A stretch of 37,967 nucleotides of DNA from a virus: IMG/VR virus record IMGVR_UViG_3300000904_000003, positions 1 through 37,967 of that record; one strand, written 5' to 3'. The notes under the pieces were generated by a model. That model saw only the letters and a list, made by a program, of their open reading frames with translations. It was not told the origin of the DNA and ran no database searches. Position 1 is the stretch's first letter. Every line of letters starts with the position of its first letter. A program made the position numbers and the translations under genes. Positions 1 through 6,452 of this stretch are shown piece by piece.

Positions 1-1
1 T

Positions 2-262
2 GCGGTAGGCCTCTGCCAGCGCATCGCCGCCGCCGTGCGGTACGGCTGCTGTGCTGGCGATCCGCTGACGTTCTCTGCTGGCGTGGCCGAACTGGACGGT
101 TCCGCCATGCACCCATCCACCATGCTGGAGTACGCCGACCGCGCCATGTATCAGGCGAAGCGTTCGGGCAAGGATCGCGTAACCCTGCATCGCCCAGCCT
201 TTCACCGCGCCGTGATCGACGGCGGACTCTTTCAGCGCATCACGCGCTATCTCTCCCTCTAA
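2..262 (+). CDS. GGDEF-domain protein (diguanylate cyclase), 3' end only
   Basis: The open frame runs in from the left edge, so only the last 86 codons are visible. The translation has the end of a GGDEF domain: a strand reading LTFSAGVAELDG, then a helix with ADRAMYQAKRSGKDRV, the usual AD-x-AMY-x-AK-x-SGK-x-RV signature. GGDEF proteins make cyclic di-GMP from two GTP. The GGDEF active-site loop and any sensor domain lie outside the window, so activity cannot be judged. A 25-bp gap separates it from the next gene. It may be cargo on the element or the edge of flanking host DNA; the window cannot decide. The family assignment is firm, the role is not. Confidence 0.85.
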   Translation, partial: AVGLCQRIAAAVRYGCCAGDPLTFSAGVAELDGSAMHPSTMLEYADRAMYQAKRSGKDRVTLHRPAFHRAVIDGGLFQRITRYLSL

Positions 263-287
263 CCCGCAACCCGAAAGGATCTCCAAT

Positions 288-500
288 ATGAACATTCACG
301 ACTATCCGGCGATGCGGCAATGCGCGATCAACCTTCTACCAGGAGAATCGTTCGTTGCTAAAAACTACAGCTATGCAACTGATGATATTCAGGCCGCATT
401 GGACCATCTCACCCATAGCTTTCCCGCGTTTAAATGGAGTGTCACCCGCAATGATGATGGCAACCATGTTGTTACTCGAATCGAGGCGAACCGTGGCTAA
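288..500 (+). CDS. Small hypothetical protein (70 aa)
   Basis: The ATG at 288 follows an AAAGGATCTCC leader with a Shine-Dalgarno-like AAAGGA about 10 bases upstream. The 70-residue product is soluble, with no membrane segment and no cysteine motif. It contains an amphipathic stretch around residues 30-45 (DDIQAALDHLTHSF) and ends in a basic tail. It overlaps the next gene by 8 bases, which suggests translational coupling. I do not recognise the family. It is the first of five tightly packed small genes on this strand, an arrangement typical of phage accessory regions. Confidence 0.65.
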   Translation: MNIHDYPAMRQCAINLLPGESFVAKNYSYATDDIQAALDHLTHSFPAFKWSVTRNDDGNHVVTRIEANRG

Positions 501-924
501 ATTCAAGGTCAAAGTAAAAATCAAAGCTGAGTACGAATACGAGGTCGACGTGGACACCAATACCGAAGCGCAGGCCGAAGACGGCGCAACCCGCGTATGG
601 CGCGAAAATATGCCCGAAGACTTCCAAGTCGAAAAGGGTTACGTCACAGCCTACGAAACGGAAGCCGAACAGCTCACCGCTATCTGTCCCGGTTGCCACG
701 TCGAACACGTCATCCCTCACGACGATCTGCGCGTCTGTCACTGCGGCCAGTTTGGACACAATCCCTACTACGAACCCTCTGTGCCCCTCAGCAAGCGCGC
801 CCCAATGCGCCCACACCTCATCGTTGACAATGTTTGCACTCCCGAGCCGTGGTGGTGGGACGATCACGATTACTGCGCCGCCTGCGGTGCAAAGATTGAA
901 CTGGAGGATAAGGCCCATGGCTGA
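493..924 (+). CDS. Zinc-ribbon-like hypothetical protein (143 aa)
   Basis: The frame is open further upstream, but the GTG at 493 is the likely start. It follows GAGGCGAACC and overlaps the previous stop, so the upstream extension would only shadow the preceding gene. The N-terminal 30 residues alternate hydrophobic and charged side chains (FKVKVKIKAEYEYEVDVD), as in a small beta-sheet domain. Cysteines at about 65 and 68 (CPGC), 82 and 84 (CHC), 115, and 128 and 131 (CAAC) could bind one or two zinc ions. Such proteins often touch nucleic acid, but the function is unknown. Its tail overlaps the next gene by 8 bases. Confidence 0.7.
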   Translation: MAKFKVKVKIKAEYEYEVDVDTNTEAQAEDGATRVWRENMPEDFQVEKGYVTAYETEAEQLTAICPGCHVEHVIPHDDLRVCHCGQFGHNPYYEPSVPLSKRAPMRPHLIVDNVCTPEPWWWDDHDYCAACGAKIELEDKAHG

Positions 925-1126
925 CATGATCGACGTTTCGCCCCAACCCACCTACCCGCGTGAATACCTCGGCGATGGTCTCTATGTCGAGTTCGACGGC
1001 TACCGGCTTCGTCTGTGGTGCGATCGCGGCGACCAAATCCACGAAGTCTACCTTGAAACCGGTGTGCTGGCCGCGTTCTTCCGCTATGTCGAAAAACTGA
1101 AGGGCGGTTCCGTTGCCAAAGGGTGA
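917..1126 (+). CDS. Small hypothetical protein (69 aa)
   Basis: The ATG at 917 lies behind GGAGGATAAGGCCC, a good Shine-Dalgarno, and inside the last codons of the preceding zinc-ribbon gene. The product is acidic at its N-terminus and rich in aromatic residues, with a probable small beta domain (GLYVEFDGYRLRLWCDRG) followed by a helix. No catalytic motif is visible. The tight overlap with both neighbours (8 and 14 bases) argues that it is a real gene in the operon. The family is not recognised. Confidence 0.65.
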   Translation: MADMIDVSPQPTYPREYLGDGLYVEFDGYRLRLWCDRGDQIHEVYLETGVLAAFFRYVEKLKGGSVAKG

Positions 1127-1451
1127 TTTCACTCTCGCCCAGGCTAACGATCTGGCCCGGTACTTCTTCGGGCCAGATTGGACGGCTATCCTCGATCCCT
1201 CGCCGGATGGGTTTTCTTGTGTTCTCAATTTCTCTCCCACCGGAAATGGAGGCAATGCCAAACGCGGGCGTTCGTGGCGCGAGGTCTTTCGCGCCGCTGG
1301 CGTCCAGCTCCCGCTCCGTCCGCAATACGTGGCTAAAGGAACCTCGGTCATGTTCGGGGAGACCGCGATCTGCACGGCGGTCAGTAACACCTCGGCGAAG
1401 CGGATCGCCGCCGCGCTCAACAATCACATCCCAGACAGAAGGGGGATCTAG
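1113..1451 (+). CDS. Hypothetical protein (112 aa), TTG start
   Basis: The most likely start is the TTG at 1113, placed just behind AGGGCGG and overlapping the previous gene by 14 bases. The frame then stays open to one base before the next ATG. The protein starts with a helix (DFTLAQANDLARYFFG), followed by a beta-rich region and a C-terminal amphipathic helix (SAKRIAAALNNH). It has no cysteine motif, signal peptide or membrane segment. The family is not recognised. A frame shifted by one base is also open for much of this stretch, but it has the amino-acid bias of a shadow frame and lacks a ribosome site. Confidence 0.6.
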   Translation: MPKGDFTLAQANDLARYFFGPDWTAILDPSPDGFSCVLNFSPTGNGGNAKRGRSWREVFRAAGVQLPLRPQYVAKGTSVMFGETAICTAVSNTSAKRIAAALNNHIPDRRGI

Positions 1452-1757
1452 ATGAATAACTCACCAGACATCACACCTGCAGAGTGGGACCGCATCCGCA
1501 AGTACATCGCGGACGGTCCCGCGCGTGTCCACCTTGACGAAAACGGCGTGGTTTTCTTCGACGGCGGCATGATGCATCCGCGTGCCTACCTTCAAATCAT
1601 GGAAGACGACGAACCCTTCGACGATGGGCCTATAGACATCCTCAAGCACGTAAGCAACGCGTCAGCTCCAGACGCGCTCATTGGCACGATGCCCGGTTCT
1701 CTGCGCGGAGTCGAATCGCTTCCTCGTTGGAAGCCTAAGCCACCTGACACCGAATGA
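1452..1757 (+). CDS. Acidic hypothetical protein (101 aa)
   Basis: The ATG at 1452 abuts the previous stop codon and follows AGAAGGGGGATCT, a strong ribosome site. The protein is acidic, with an N-terminal helix (TPAEWDRIRKYIADG) and a central beta hairpin (HLDENGVVFFDGG). No enzyme motif is seen. It is the last gene of the rightward cluster and converges on the leftward gene ending at 1787, leaving only 29 bases between them. A weak TGTAA-GGTTG-TTACA hairpin lies in that gap. The role is unknown. Confidence 0.65.
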   Translation: MNNSPDITPAEWDRIRKYIADGPARVHLDENGVVFFDGGMMHPRAYLQIMEDDEPFDDGPIDILKHVSNASAPDALIGTMPGSLRGVESLPRWKPKPPDTE

Positions 1758-1786
1758 TGCATGTGTAAGGTTGTTACATAAATCCC

Positions 1787-2119
1787 TCACCGCTTGCGCT
1801 GGGGGCTTTCTGCTGGCATCCACAGCTCTGGGTGTACCTTGGCGTCTGCGATGGCCTCCCGCAGGCCTTTATGCCTCGCCTCGTCGCGCTCCCACTCCAG
1901 CTCCTCGCGCAGCTTGGGCGGGGTGGCGTGGGCGAAGTGGGCCATCTCCCACCAGGTCACGCTGTACCAAACATCCTCCCCCTCCCACTGCACCCATATC
2001 CCGCTCTCGTAGATCGCCACCCGCATCCACCCTTGGTAGTGATGCGTCGGGCCGTCGACGGTGGTACGGAATTGGGCGCGGCACTCCTCGCCAGCGGGTA
2101 ATCGACTAGGTTCGCGCAT
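1787..2119 (-). CDS. Tryptophan-rich hypothetical protein (110 aa)
   Basis: This is the last gene of the leftward operon that starts at 6383. It has nine tryptophans in 110 residues, grouped in a beta-rich core (GIWVQWEGEDVWYSVTWWEM), followed by a charged helix (KLREELEWERDEARHKGLREA). The aromatic core suggests a compact SH3-like or OB-like fold, but that is inference. Only 2 bases separate its ATG from the end of the upstream gene, so it is probably co-translated. No family is recognised. Confidence 0.65.
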   Translation of the reverse strand: MREPSRLPAGEECRAQFRTTVDGPTHHYQGWMRVAIYESGIWVQWEGEDVWYSVTWWEMAHFAHATPPKLREELEWERDEARHKGLREAIADAKVHPELWMPAESPQRKR

Positions 2120-2121
2120 GA

Positions 2122-2349
2122 CTAGGTTTCTGGCTCCGTGTCCTCGAGGCCCATCTCGAACCGCGTTAGCTTATTCGCCTCGGCCAGTTGCGCTGCGATC
2201 TCTGCAAGCATAAGCAACTGCCCCATCTGGGTGTCTGCCGCTCGTTGTGCTAAAACGCTGACGATCTCGGACGGCCACGCATCTTTGCCCAATTCGCCAA
2301 TGTCTTTGTGCGCTTTGCTCGCCCACTTCCGAATCTCTTCTGCAGTCAT
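2122..2349 (-). CDS. Helical hypothetical protein (75 aa)
   Basis: The product is almost entirely alpha-helical, with repeated leucine and alanine heptads (MGQLLMLAEIAAQLAEANKL) that could form a short coiled coil, and an acidic tail. Its ATG lies in a TAGATGA string, where the TAG is out of frame with the gene upstream as sequenced. The upstream gene instead reads through it for 179 bases. Abutting genes are the rule in this operon, so this one is probably genuine. The function is unknown. Confidence 0.6.
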   Translation of the reverse strand: MTAEEIRKWASKAHKDIGELGKDAWPSEIVSVLAQRAADTQMGQLLMLAEIAAQLAEANKLTRFEMGLEDTEPET

Positions 2350-2578
2350 CTAGTTTGGGCTCTGGAATGCCTGTAATCACTGCCGCCGCACCCATGAGAT
2401 AGCTGTGATATTCCAAAATCTTCTCTGGGATCGCGGGAATTTCAGAAACTCGAATGCGCTGAGTGCGGTCGGGGGGAAGTCCCACTGCGAACGTAACGTT
2501 ATAGCCAGTCTTGCCAAGTGAGGCCATAAGACGGGCGCGGTGAAGTGCTTTCTTCATCTGCTTTGAAGGCTGTTTCAC
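2171..2578 (-). CDS. Hypothetical protein (135 aa), possibly 3'-extended by a frameshift
   Basis: The chosen start is the GTG at 2578, which forms a GTGA overlap with the stop of the upstream gene and follows GAGGTGAAACTACC. The first 75 residues look like a genuine protein: a basic N-terminus (KQMKKALHRARLMASLGKTG), then a beta-rich stretch. The last 58 or so codons lie over the next gene and have the arginine- and serine-rich composition of a shadow frame. A one-base change in the CCCAAA run just before 2352 would stop the protein at a TAG directly abutting the next ATG. I suspect an indel or a sequencing error there. The function is unknown. Confidence 0.5.
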   Translation of the reverse strand: MKQPSKQMKKALHRARLMASLGKTGYNVTFAVGLPPDRTQRIRVSEIPAIPEKILEYHSYLMGAAAVITGIPEPKLDDCRRDSEVGEQSAQRHWRIGQRCVAVRDRQRFSTTSGRHPDGAVAYACRDRSATGRGE

Positions 2579-2745
2579 GGTAGTTTCACCTCTTCGAGCG
2601 TCATGGGCATATTGCATTTATTGCAGAATGGCATCTCGCGACACTCTTCTGCAGGGCGACTTTCTACACAGCCACAACCGACGCATTTGAGCTTGAACGT
2701 GGCTTTCTGTTGTCTTGGCTTTAGCAGTAAAAATTGCTTAGTCAT
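2575..2745 (-). CDS. Small zinc-ribbon protein (56 aa)
   Basis: The ATG at 2745 sits inside the end of the HNH gene (8-base overlap). The frame is open further upstream, but that part shadows the HNH gene. The 56-residue product has C21-x2-C24-x-C26 and C41-x2-C44, with a further Cys at 35, a compact zinc-ribbon layout. Its N-terminus is basic and hydrophobic (MTKQFLLLKPRQQK). Small phage zinc ribbons often bind nucleic acid or modify host machinery; the role here is not known. Its TGA overlaps the next GTG. Confidence 0.65.
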   Translation of the reverse strand: MTKQFLLLKPRQQKATFKLKCVGCGCVESRPAEECREMPFCNKCNMPMTLEEVKLP

Positions 2746-3073
2746 CGAATAACTCCAGTGTTTGTTTCTCAGCTCGTCGCCGGCGTTGCCGGCTGCGCAG
2801 CCGGTGCGCCAGGTCATAGCGGTTGTGGTGGAGCTGGCACGCCGCCAGCAGGTTTTCGTCTCTGCAGTCGCTTGGGTCATGGTTCAAATGCGCGACGGTC
2901 AGCACCACGATAACGCCAGTGAAGGGATGCCGCGAACCATGCATGGCGGTGCAGCGTTCGCCGTCCTCCGTCTTCATCTCGCAGCGGTAGGCCGCTCGCT
3001 CAAACCGGATACGGTCACTAATCGCTGGCCAATCCTTTGGGTATTTGGATTTGTTTTCCTTCAGAATCGGCAT
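2738..3073 (-). CDS. HNH endonuclease-like protein
   Basis: This 111-residue protein has the layout of a phage HNH nuclease: C31 and C41 as the first zinc ligands, VAHLNHDPSDC at 60-70 supplying the beta-beta-alpha active site (H62, H65, D66), a conserved ENLLAAC with N74, and C79 with H82-H83 as the remaining ligands. HNH enzymes cut DNA with one metal ion. Free-standing ones serve as homing enzymes, packaging partners or host-DNA nucleases. It sits in the ATPase operon far from the terminase, so a recombination or homing role is more likely than packaging. The basic C-terminal RSRQRRRR tract could contact DNA. Confidence 0.8.
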   Translation of the reverse strand: MPILKENKSKYPKDWPAISDRIRFERAAYRCEMKTEDGERCTAMHGSRHPFTGVIVVLTVAHLNHDPSDCRDENLLAACQLHHNRYDLAHRLRSRQRRRRAEKQTLELFDD

Positions 3074-3082
3074 TTTGATCGC

Positions 3083-3538
3083 TCATTTGAAAAACTCATT
3101 GCACGCGCCGCAGAATCTCTCCCGCGCATCGTTGGGATTGTGGCTCACTCGGCTGCACTTTGGACAGGTGAAGGTCTGGGTATTAGTCGCCGCCGCCAGC
3201 AGCTCAGCGGTATGTGGATCTACCTTGCGGATCATCGCCTGGGCCTCTTTATAAAACTCCCGCTGGCACTCTTCTTTGAAGCAATACGCAAACTGCGCTG
3301 TCGCCCATCCGGTCTTTTGCGTGAGCGGATCTCCGCAATGTCCGCATGCAATGAGGCGAATGACGTTGGCTTTATTCCACAGCAAAAGAGCGAGTCGGAC
3401 AGCCTGGTCTGGTGAGAAGACGATATGGCCTACGCCATCGGCATCGGGCTTTAGATCCGGGTGATTAATAACAACGTTCTGGCCGTCCGCAGTCAACGCG
3501 ACGATTAGCTCTCCCCTGGCTGGCGTCTGTTTGCTCAT
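3083..3538 (-). CDS. Double zinc-finger hypothetical protein (151 aa)
   Basis: This protein has an N-terminal beta-rich domain (LIVALTADGQNVVINHP), a first cysteine group (CGHCGDP, then FCxxEC-like YCFKEEC at about 99-105) and a C-terminal zinc ribbon (CPKC ... FCGAC). The layout suggests two zinc modules. Its ATG overlaps the stop of the upstream gene in an ATGA quartet, so translation is coupled. It precedes the HNH gene by 9 bases. The exact function is unknown. Nucleic-acid binding is inferred only from the ribbons. Confidence 0.65.
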   Translation of the reverse strand: MSKQTPARGELIVALTADGQNVVINHPDLKPDADGVGHIVFSPDQAVRLALLLWNKANVIRLIACGHCGDPLTQKTGWATAQFAYCFKEECQREFYKEAQAMIRKVDPHTAELLAAATNTQTFTCPKCSRVSHNPNDARERFCGACNEFFK

Positions 3539-4191
3539 TTTCCAAACATCTTTCTGGCGTTGTCTTCGCCGGTCTGTCCCATGCGGTCGCGCTCGAACTC
3601 CTCCCGCGATTCGCCTTCGGGAAAGGTTTGGTTCATATAGGCCTCATCCGGCGTAGGCACTTCATTGAGCACGTCCACCGTGGTGAAGACATTTTGCCGT
3701 ATCGGCGCGGCCAGGTCGATCCGCAGTATCACGTGGGCCCGCTCGTCGTTCTTCGGCCCTGTAAAGCCATTGCCGGCGCAGTCGATACACTTCCCATCGA
3801 TCGCGCCGGCCTCGATGGCGTCGGCAAGCTGCCGCAGCCCTGTCGGAAGGTTCCTATCCATCGCCGTCTGGATCTCGTCGGGCGTGAAGACAACCGTTGT
3901 GGGAAGCATCGGACGCCTCATCGGAAAACTTACTATGTCGAGCACGGCGTTTGTAATCCCGCGCTCGATGCGCTTCATATTATCGACCTCTGCCAGTACT
4001 GCCCGTATCTCGGACAGCTCACAAAGCAGTTGAATGGCGTACTGATTCGACACCACAAACACGACTTCGCCCTGCGCCCAGGCCTCGGCCACCATGCGAT
4101 GCGTCTCCGGTCGTATCAAATGCGACGCGGGGGTCTGTGTAGCCACTGCGGACGCTGCCGCCAGCCGTTCTTCGTGCGTAAACTCTCTCAT
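3535..4191 (-). CDS. Hypothetical protein (218 aa)
   Basis: The ATG follows GGAGTGAGGTGAAACG, a strong ribosome site. The protein is mostly helical at its N-terminus (residues 5-90). It then has a beta/helix region with one CxxC (CIDCAGNGF), preceded by a helical segment (LRQLADAIEAGAIDGK) that resembles the short CxxCxGxGxxG knuckles of DnaJ-like proteins, although only one copy is present. The C-terminus is acidic and probably disordered. No nuclease or ATPase motif is visible. As the largest companion of the ATPase in this operon it could be a partner protein, but that is only inference. Confidence 0.6.
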   Translation of the reverse strand: MREFTHEERLAAASAVATQTPASHLIRPETHRMVAEAWAQGEVVFVVSNQYAIQLLCELSEIRAVLAEVDNMKRIERGITNAVLDIVSFPMRRPMLPTTVVFTPDEIQTAMDRNLPTGLRQLADAIEAGAIDGKCIDCAGNGFTGPKNDERAHVILRIDLAAPIRQNVFTTVDVLNEVPTPDEAYMNQTFPEGESREEFERDRMGQTGEDNARKMFGK

Positions 4192-4208
4192 CGTTTCACC
4201 TCACTCCG

Positions 4209-4358
4209 TTAGTGCCACCGTGCCAATTCCCAGCCGATCCGAAGACAGCCAAGATATAAATTCCAGCAAGCGAAAGGGCCGCGCTCCAATCGCCATCCCC
4301 GATCACGTGGACGGGCCTTCTTTATCAGAAGAAACTTCCTTCCTAACTTGATCTTCAC
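4209..4358 (-). CDS. Basic microprotein (49 aa), GTG start
   Basis: This short frame fills what would otherwise be a 170-bp gap. The GTG at 4358 begins two bases after the upstream TAG and follows GAGGTAGAC, a strong Shine-Dalgarno. The product starts very basic (KIKLGRKFLLIKKARPRDRG) and ends in an aromatic segment (CWNLYLGCLRIGWE). The pattern of W, Y and G is not what random reading gives. No function is known. Ribosome site, operon position and composition support it, but no homologue can be checked here. Confidence 0.5.
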   Translation of the reverse strand: MKIKLGRKFLLIKKARPRDRGWRLERGPFACWNLYLGCLRIGWELARWH

Positions 4359-4360
4359 GT

Positions 4361-4609
4361 CTACCTCAGCCAAAGACACTCATAGTGTGGATTCTGATAA
4401 AACCTCGTGTCGATGGCGGCCATGATCTTCCCGCTCACCGCATGCTTGCCGATGCTCCATATCCATTGGTCGTTTGCAGCATCGCAATAGTCAGTACCAT
4501 CTTCGTAAACGTCCAGAACAAATAGGCCAGCTCCAATGGAGTGGCCTATTTTGTTCACATCGATGCACTCGCCCAAATCCAGCTTCTCGCGCATTCGTAG
4601 GTTCTTCAT
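4361..4609 (-). CDS. Hypothetical protein (82 aa)
   Basis: The ATG overlaps the upstream TGA (ATGA), so the gene is translationally coupled. The product has a predicted beta-rich core (HSIGAGLFVLDVYEDGTDYCD) and an aromatic-rich C-terminus (FYQNPHYECLWLR). The residue mix is that of a small soluble domain, without recognised catalytic residues. The family is unknown. Confidence 0.6.
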   Translation of the reverse strand: MKNLRMREKLDLGECIDVNKIGHSIGAGLFVLDVYEDGTDYCDAANDQWIWSIGKHAVSGKIMAAIDTRFYQNPHYECLWLR

Positions 4610-4821
4610 TGTTCAACTCCCTCACATCCTGCTTCTTTCAACACCCAGCGCAACGCTCTGCGCCACGCTACAGCTTCCAGCTCGTTGAGTTGCGGCTTTG
4701 GCATTTCGCCTTTTTCATCTCGCAGGTTACGCCTGAGTACCAGGTAATCTTGAAGTTGGTTCTCCGCAGTGGAAAGCATGTTGCGGATTTTGGCTTCCAG
4801 TTCAGGGGTCAAGTGCTTCAC
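4606..4821 (-). CDS. Helical hypothetical protein (71 aa), GTG start
   Basis: The GTG at 4821 overlaps the TGA of the gene before it (GTGA) and its own stop overlaps the next ATG. The protein is almost wholly helical, with a central charged coiled-coil-like stretch (AENQLQDYLVLRRNLRDEKG) and a tryptophan-containing C-terminal helix. No motif gives a function. Confidence 0.6.
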   Translation of the reverse strand: MKHLTPELEAKIRNMLSTAENQLQDYLVLRRNLRDEKGEMPKPQLNELEAVAWRRALRWVLKEAGCEGVEQ

Positions 4822-4982
4822 TTCTCGACCTCCACATTCTCGTGGGGCAGTTCTTCCACAGCAAACGTGACGTAAGCGTTCGTGTCGGTCATCGCGCGAA
4901 GCACGAAGTTAGACGGCAACGAATTAAGCCATTCTTCACCGGCTTTGCAACTATTGAATGCCTTTACCGTAAATCTCGCCAT
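4818..4982 (-). CDS. Microprotein (54 aa) coupled to the ATPase gene
   Basis: The ATG follows the ATPase stop without a gap (TAAATG) and its own TGA forms a GTGA overlap with the next gene, so it is locked into the operon. The 54-residue product starts with a beta strand (MARFTVKAFN), has a Cys and a helical segment, and ends acidic (ELPHENVEVEK). No family is recognised. The stop/start stitching on both sides and the absence of any other explanation for these 165 bases support it. Confidence 0.6.
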   Translation of the reverse strand: MARFTVKAFNSCKAGEEWLNSLPSNFVLRAMTDTNAYVTFAVEELPHENVEVEK

Positions 4983-6383
4983 TTACTTTTTCTCCTCTAC
5001 TTCCACGTCCTCGCCCGAAGCGTTGCCGTCTTCCATCACCACGCTGACGTTGCCGCCCGTCTCCACGCGCTCGATGAGCACCTGGTACTTGTTCGCCTTG
5101 GCCAGCTCGTCGACGAGCTGCAGGCTGTCGTCGTCCAACAGGCTGCCATCGCGGACACACAACACCCGCAGCTTCGGATTAGCGGCCATGCCGATGGCCA
5201 TGCTCACGCGGATCTGCGCGGCGTCGGACGCCTGGCTGAGTGGGAAGCCGTCGTAAACGACCTCGCCGTTTGCAATCGAAAGTTTCTCGATGGGCATCTT
5301 CGCCCGCGCGATCGCGGCCTCGCGCTCGGTATCGCGCTCCTTCATGCGCTTGTCGATCACGTCCCAGGCCTCGTCCGCTGCCTTGAGATCTGTTTCGAGC
5401 TGGCGATAGTTCGCGGCGCGCTGGATGGCCGCGTTGGTCTCGTTCGCTTGGGTCAGCTCGGCCGCCACCTCGGCGGTGTCGATCTCCACGCCGATCACGA
5501 CCGCACCGGCTCGCGCCAGAGCCTCCGCGCCGGCGTTCACGCACGCCTCGGCTTCCTCGTCGAGGACGCTGGCCTGCCGGCGCAGCTCGGCGGCCTGAGT
5601 ACGACGCTGGCTGGCCTGCGCGGCGTGTGTCTCCGCATCTCGCGCCAAATCCGCTTTCTTCCTGCGCTGCTCAGCAACCCCGCTGTTGTGCTGGGACGCG
5701 TTCTGCAGCTTCAGGGTTATAGCGGCCACGTCGATCGCTTGTGCCGGCAAGCCCTGCGCGGGAGCGGACATCGCAGCCACCCGGTTCTTCAGCGACTCGG
5801 CCACTCGGCCAGCATCGCGCCTGGCGTCATAGTCGGTCTTCTGCTCGGCCTCCATCGCGTCGATGTCCACGTCGAACTTCACCAGGCCGCGCAGCTCCTC
5901 CACCTGGTCGTCGGGGTCTTTGCGCTTGAACGCCACCGGGTCGAAGCTGATTTTGCCCAGCAACTTGTCCAGCAGGATCTGCGGGCTGGGAAAGGCCTCG
6001 CCGCGCTTGCCGGTGACGGTGAGCTTGGATAGGTAGGTTTTCCCGTCCGTGCTCTTCTCCTCGTCGACTACGGTGAAATGCCGCGTCACGATGAAATCGC
6101 CGATATCGACCTTCACGCTGCCGGTGCGCTGCCCCTTGCGGATCGGGTAGCGCGGCACGCTCGACGTGCCGGTGAACGCCCAGGCGACCGAATCCAGCAC
6201 GGAGCTTTTGCCCTGGCCGTTCTTGCCGGCGACGACGACCATATTGTGTTTGGGCTTGATGTGCGCGAGCTTCACGCGCTTGATGTTTTCGATGCGCATC
6301 TCAAGGATGTGCATGTTGTCGCTGCTGGCTTCTACGATCGCATCGATCTGCGCGTTGCGTTCTTCCTTGGGAACTCGGGCCAT
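4983..6383 (-). CDS. SMC/RecF-like coiled-coil ATPase
   Basis: The ATG at 6383 has an ideal AAGGAG seven bases upstream. A TTG 18 bases earlier would start inside that site and is rejected. Of 466 residues, 53-61 form Walker A (GKNGQGKSS) after an IENIKRVKLAHI strand typical of RecF/SbcC/SMC heads. A charged, alanine-rich coiled coil fills about 180-360. The C-terminal head has LSQASDAAQIRVSMA in place of the LSGGE signature and RVLCVRDGSLLDDDS in place of Walker B, with no obvious catalytic glutamate. Such phage ATPases are thought to act on DNA ends or recombination intermediates. No SbcD-like nuclease is next to it; HNH is the only nuclease of the operon. Confidence 0.8.
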   Translation of the reverse strand: MARVPKEERNAQIDAIVEASSDNMHILEMRIENIKRVKLAHIKPKHNMVVVAGKNGQGKSSVLDSVAWAFTGTSSVPRYPIRKGQRTGSVKVDIGDFIVTRHFTVVDEEKSTDGKTYLSKLTVTGKRGEAFPSPQILLDKLLGKISFDPVAFKRKDPDDQVEELRGLVKFDVDIDAMEAEQKTDYDARRDAGRVAESLKNRVAAMSAPAQGLPAQAIDVAAITLKLQNASQHNSGVAEQRRKKADLARDAETHAAQASQRRTQAAELRRQASVLDEEAEACVNAGAEALARAGAVVIGVEIDTAEVAAELTQANETNAAIQRAANYRQLETDLKAADEAWDVIDKRMKERDTEREAAIARAKMPIEKLSIANGEVVYDGFPLSQASDAAQIRVSMAIGMAANPKLRVLCVRDGSLLDDDSLQLVDELAKANKYQVLIERVETGGNVSVVMEDGNASGEDVEVEEKK

Positions 6384-6402
6384 GGTGTTGCTCCTTTGCA
6401 AT

Positions 6403-6441
6403 CTCTATACCGTACCAAGACAATATAGGGACGGTACAGAG
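6403..6441. promoter_or_regulatory. Inverted-repeat operator over the promoter
   Basis: Two 11-bp arms, CTCTATACCGT (6403-6413) and ACGGTACAGAG (6431-6441), are inverted copies with one mismatch. One lies over the expected transcription start, the other in the -35/-10 spacer. A dimer bound to both would block polymerase. The core TACCGTA (6408-6414) and ACGGTA (6431-6436) match the sites in front of parA at 34860-34912. The regulator is not identified; candidates are the RHH proteins at 33838 and 35578 and the DNA-binding candidate at 34152. Confidence 0.6.
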
Positions 6442-6448
6442 ATGTCAA
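6420..6448 (-). promoter_or_regulatory. Sigma70-type promoter of the ATPase operon
   Basis: On the - strand a perfect -35 TTGACA (6448-6443) is followed, after exactly 17 bases, by TATTGT (6425-6420) as the -10. Transcription would start near 6413, giving a leader of about 30 bases that contains the AAGGAG ribosome site of the ATPase gene. It lies directly behind the last fibre gene with no terminator between, so late transcripts may also read through. Confidence 0.75.
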
Positions 6449-6452
6449 AGGA

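Noticed and set aside
1758-1786. Terminator between the convergent genes ending at 1757 and 1787
   Set aside because: Only a 5-bp TGTAA/TTACA stem is present and no T run follows; too weak to call.
4842-6032. 396-codon + strand frame opposite the ATPase gene
   Set aside because: Mirror frame of a recognised ATPase gene, with repetitive Leu/His/Arg composition.
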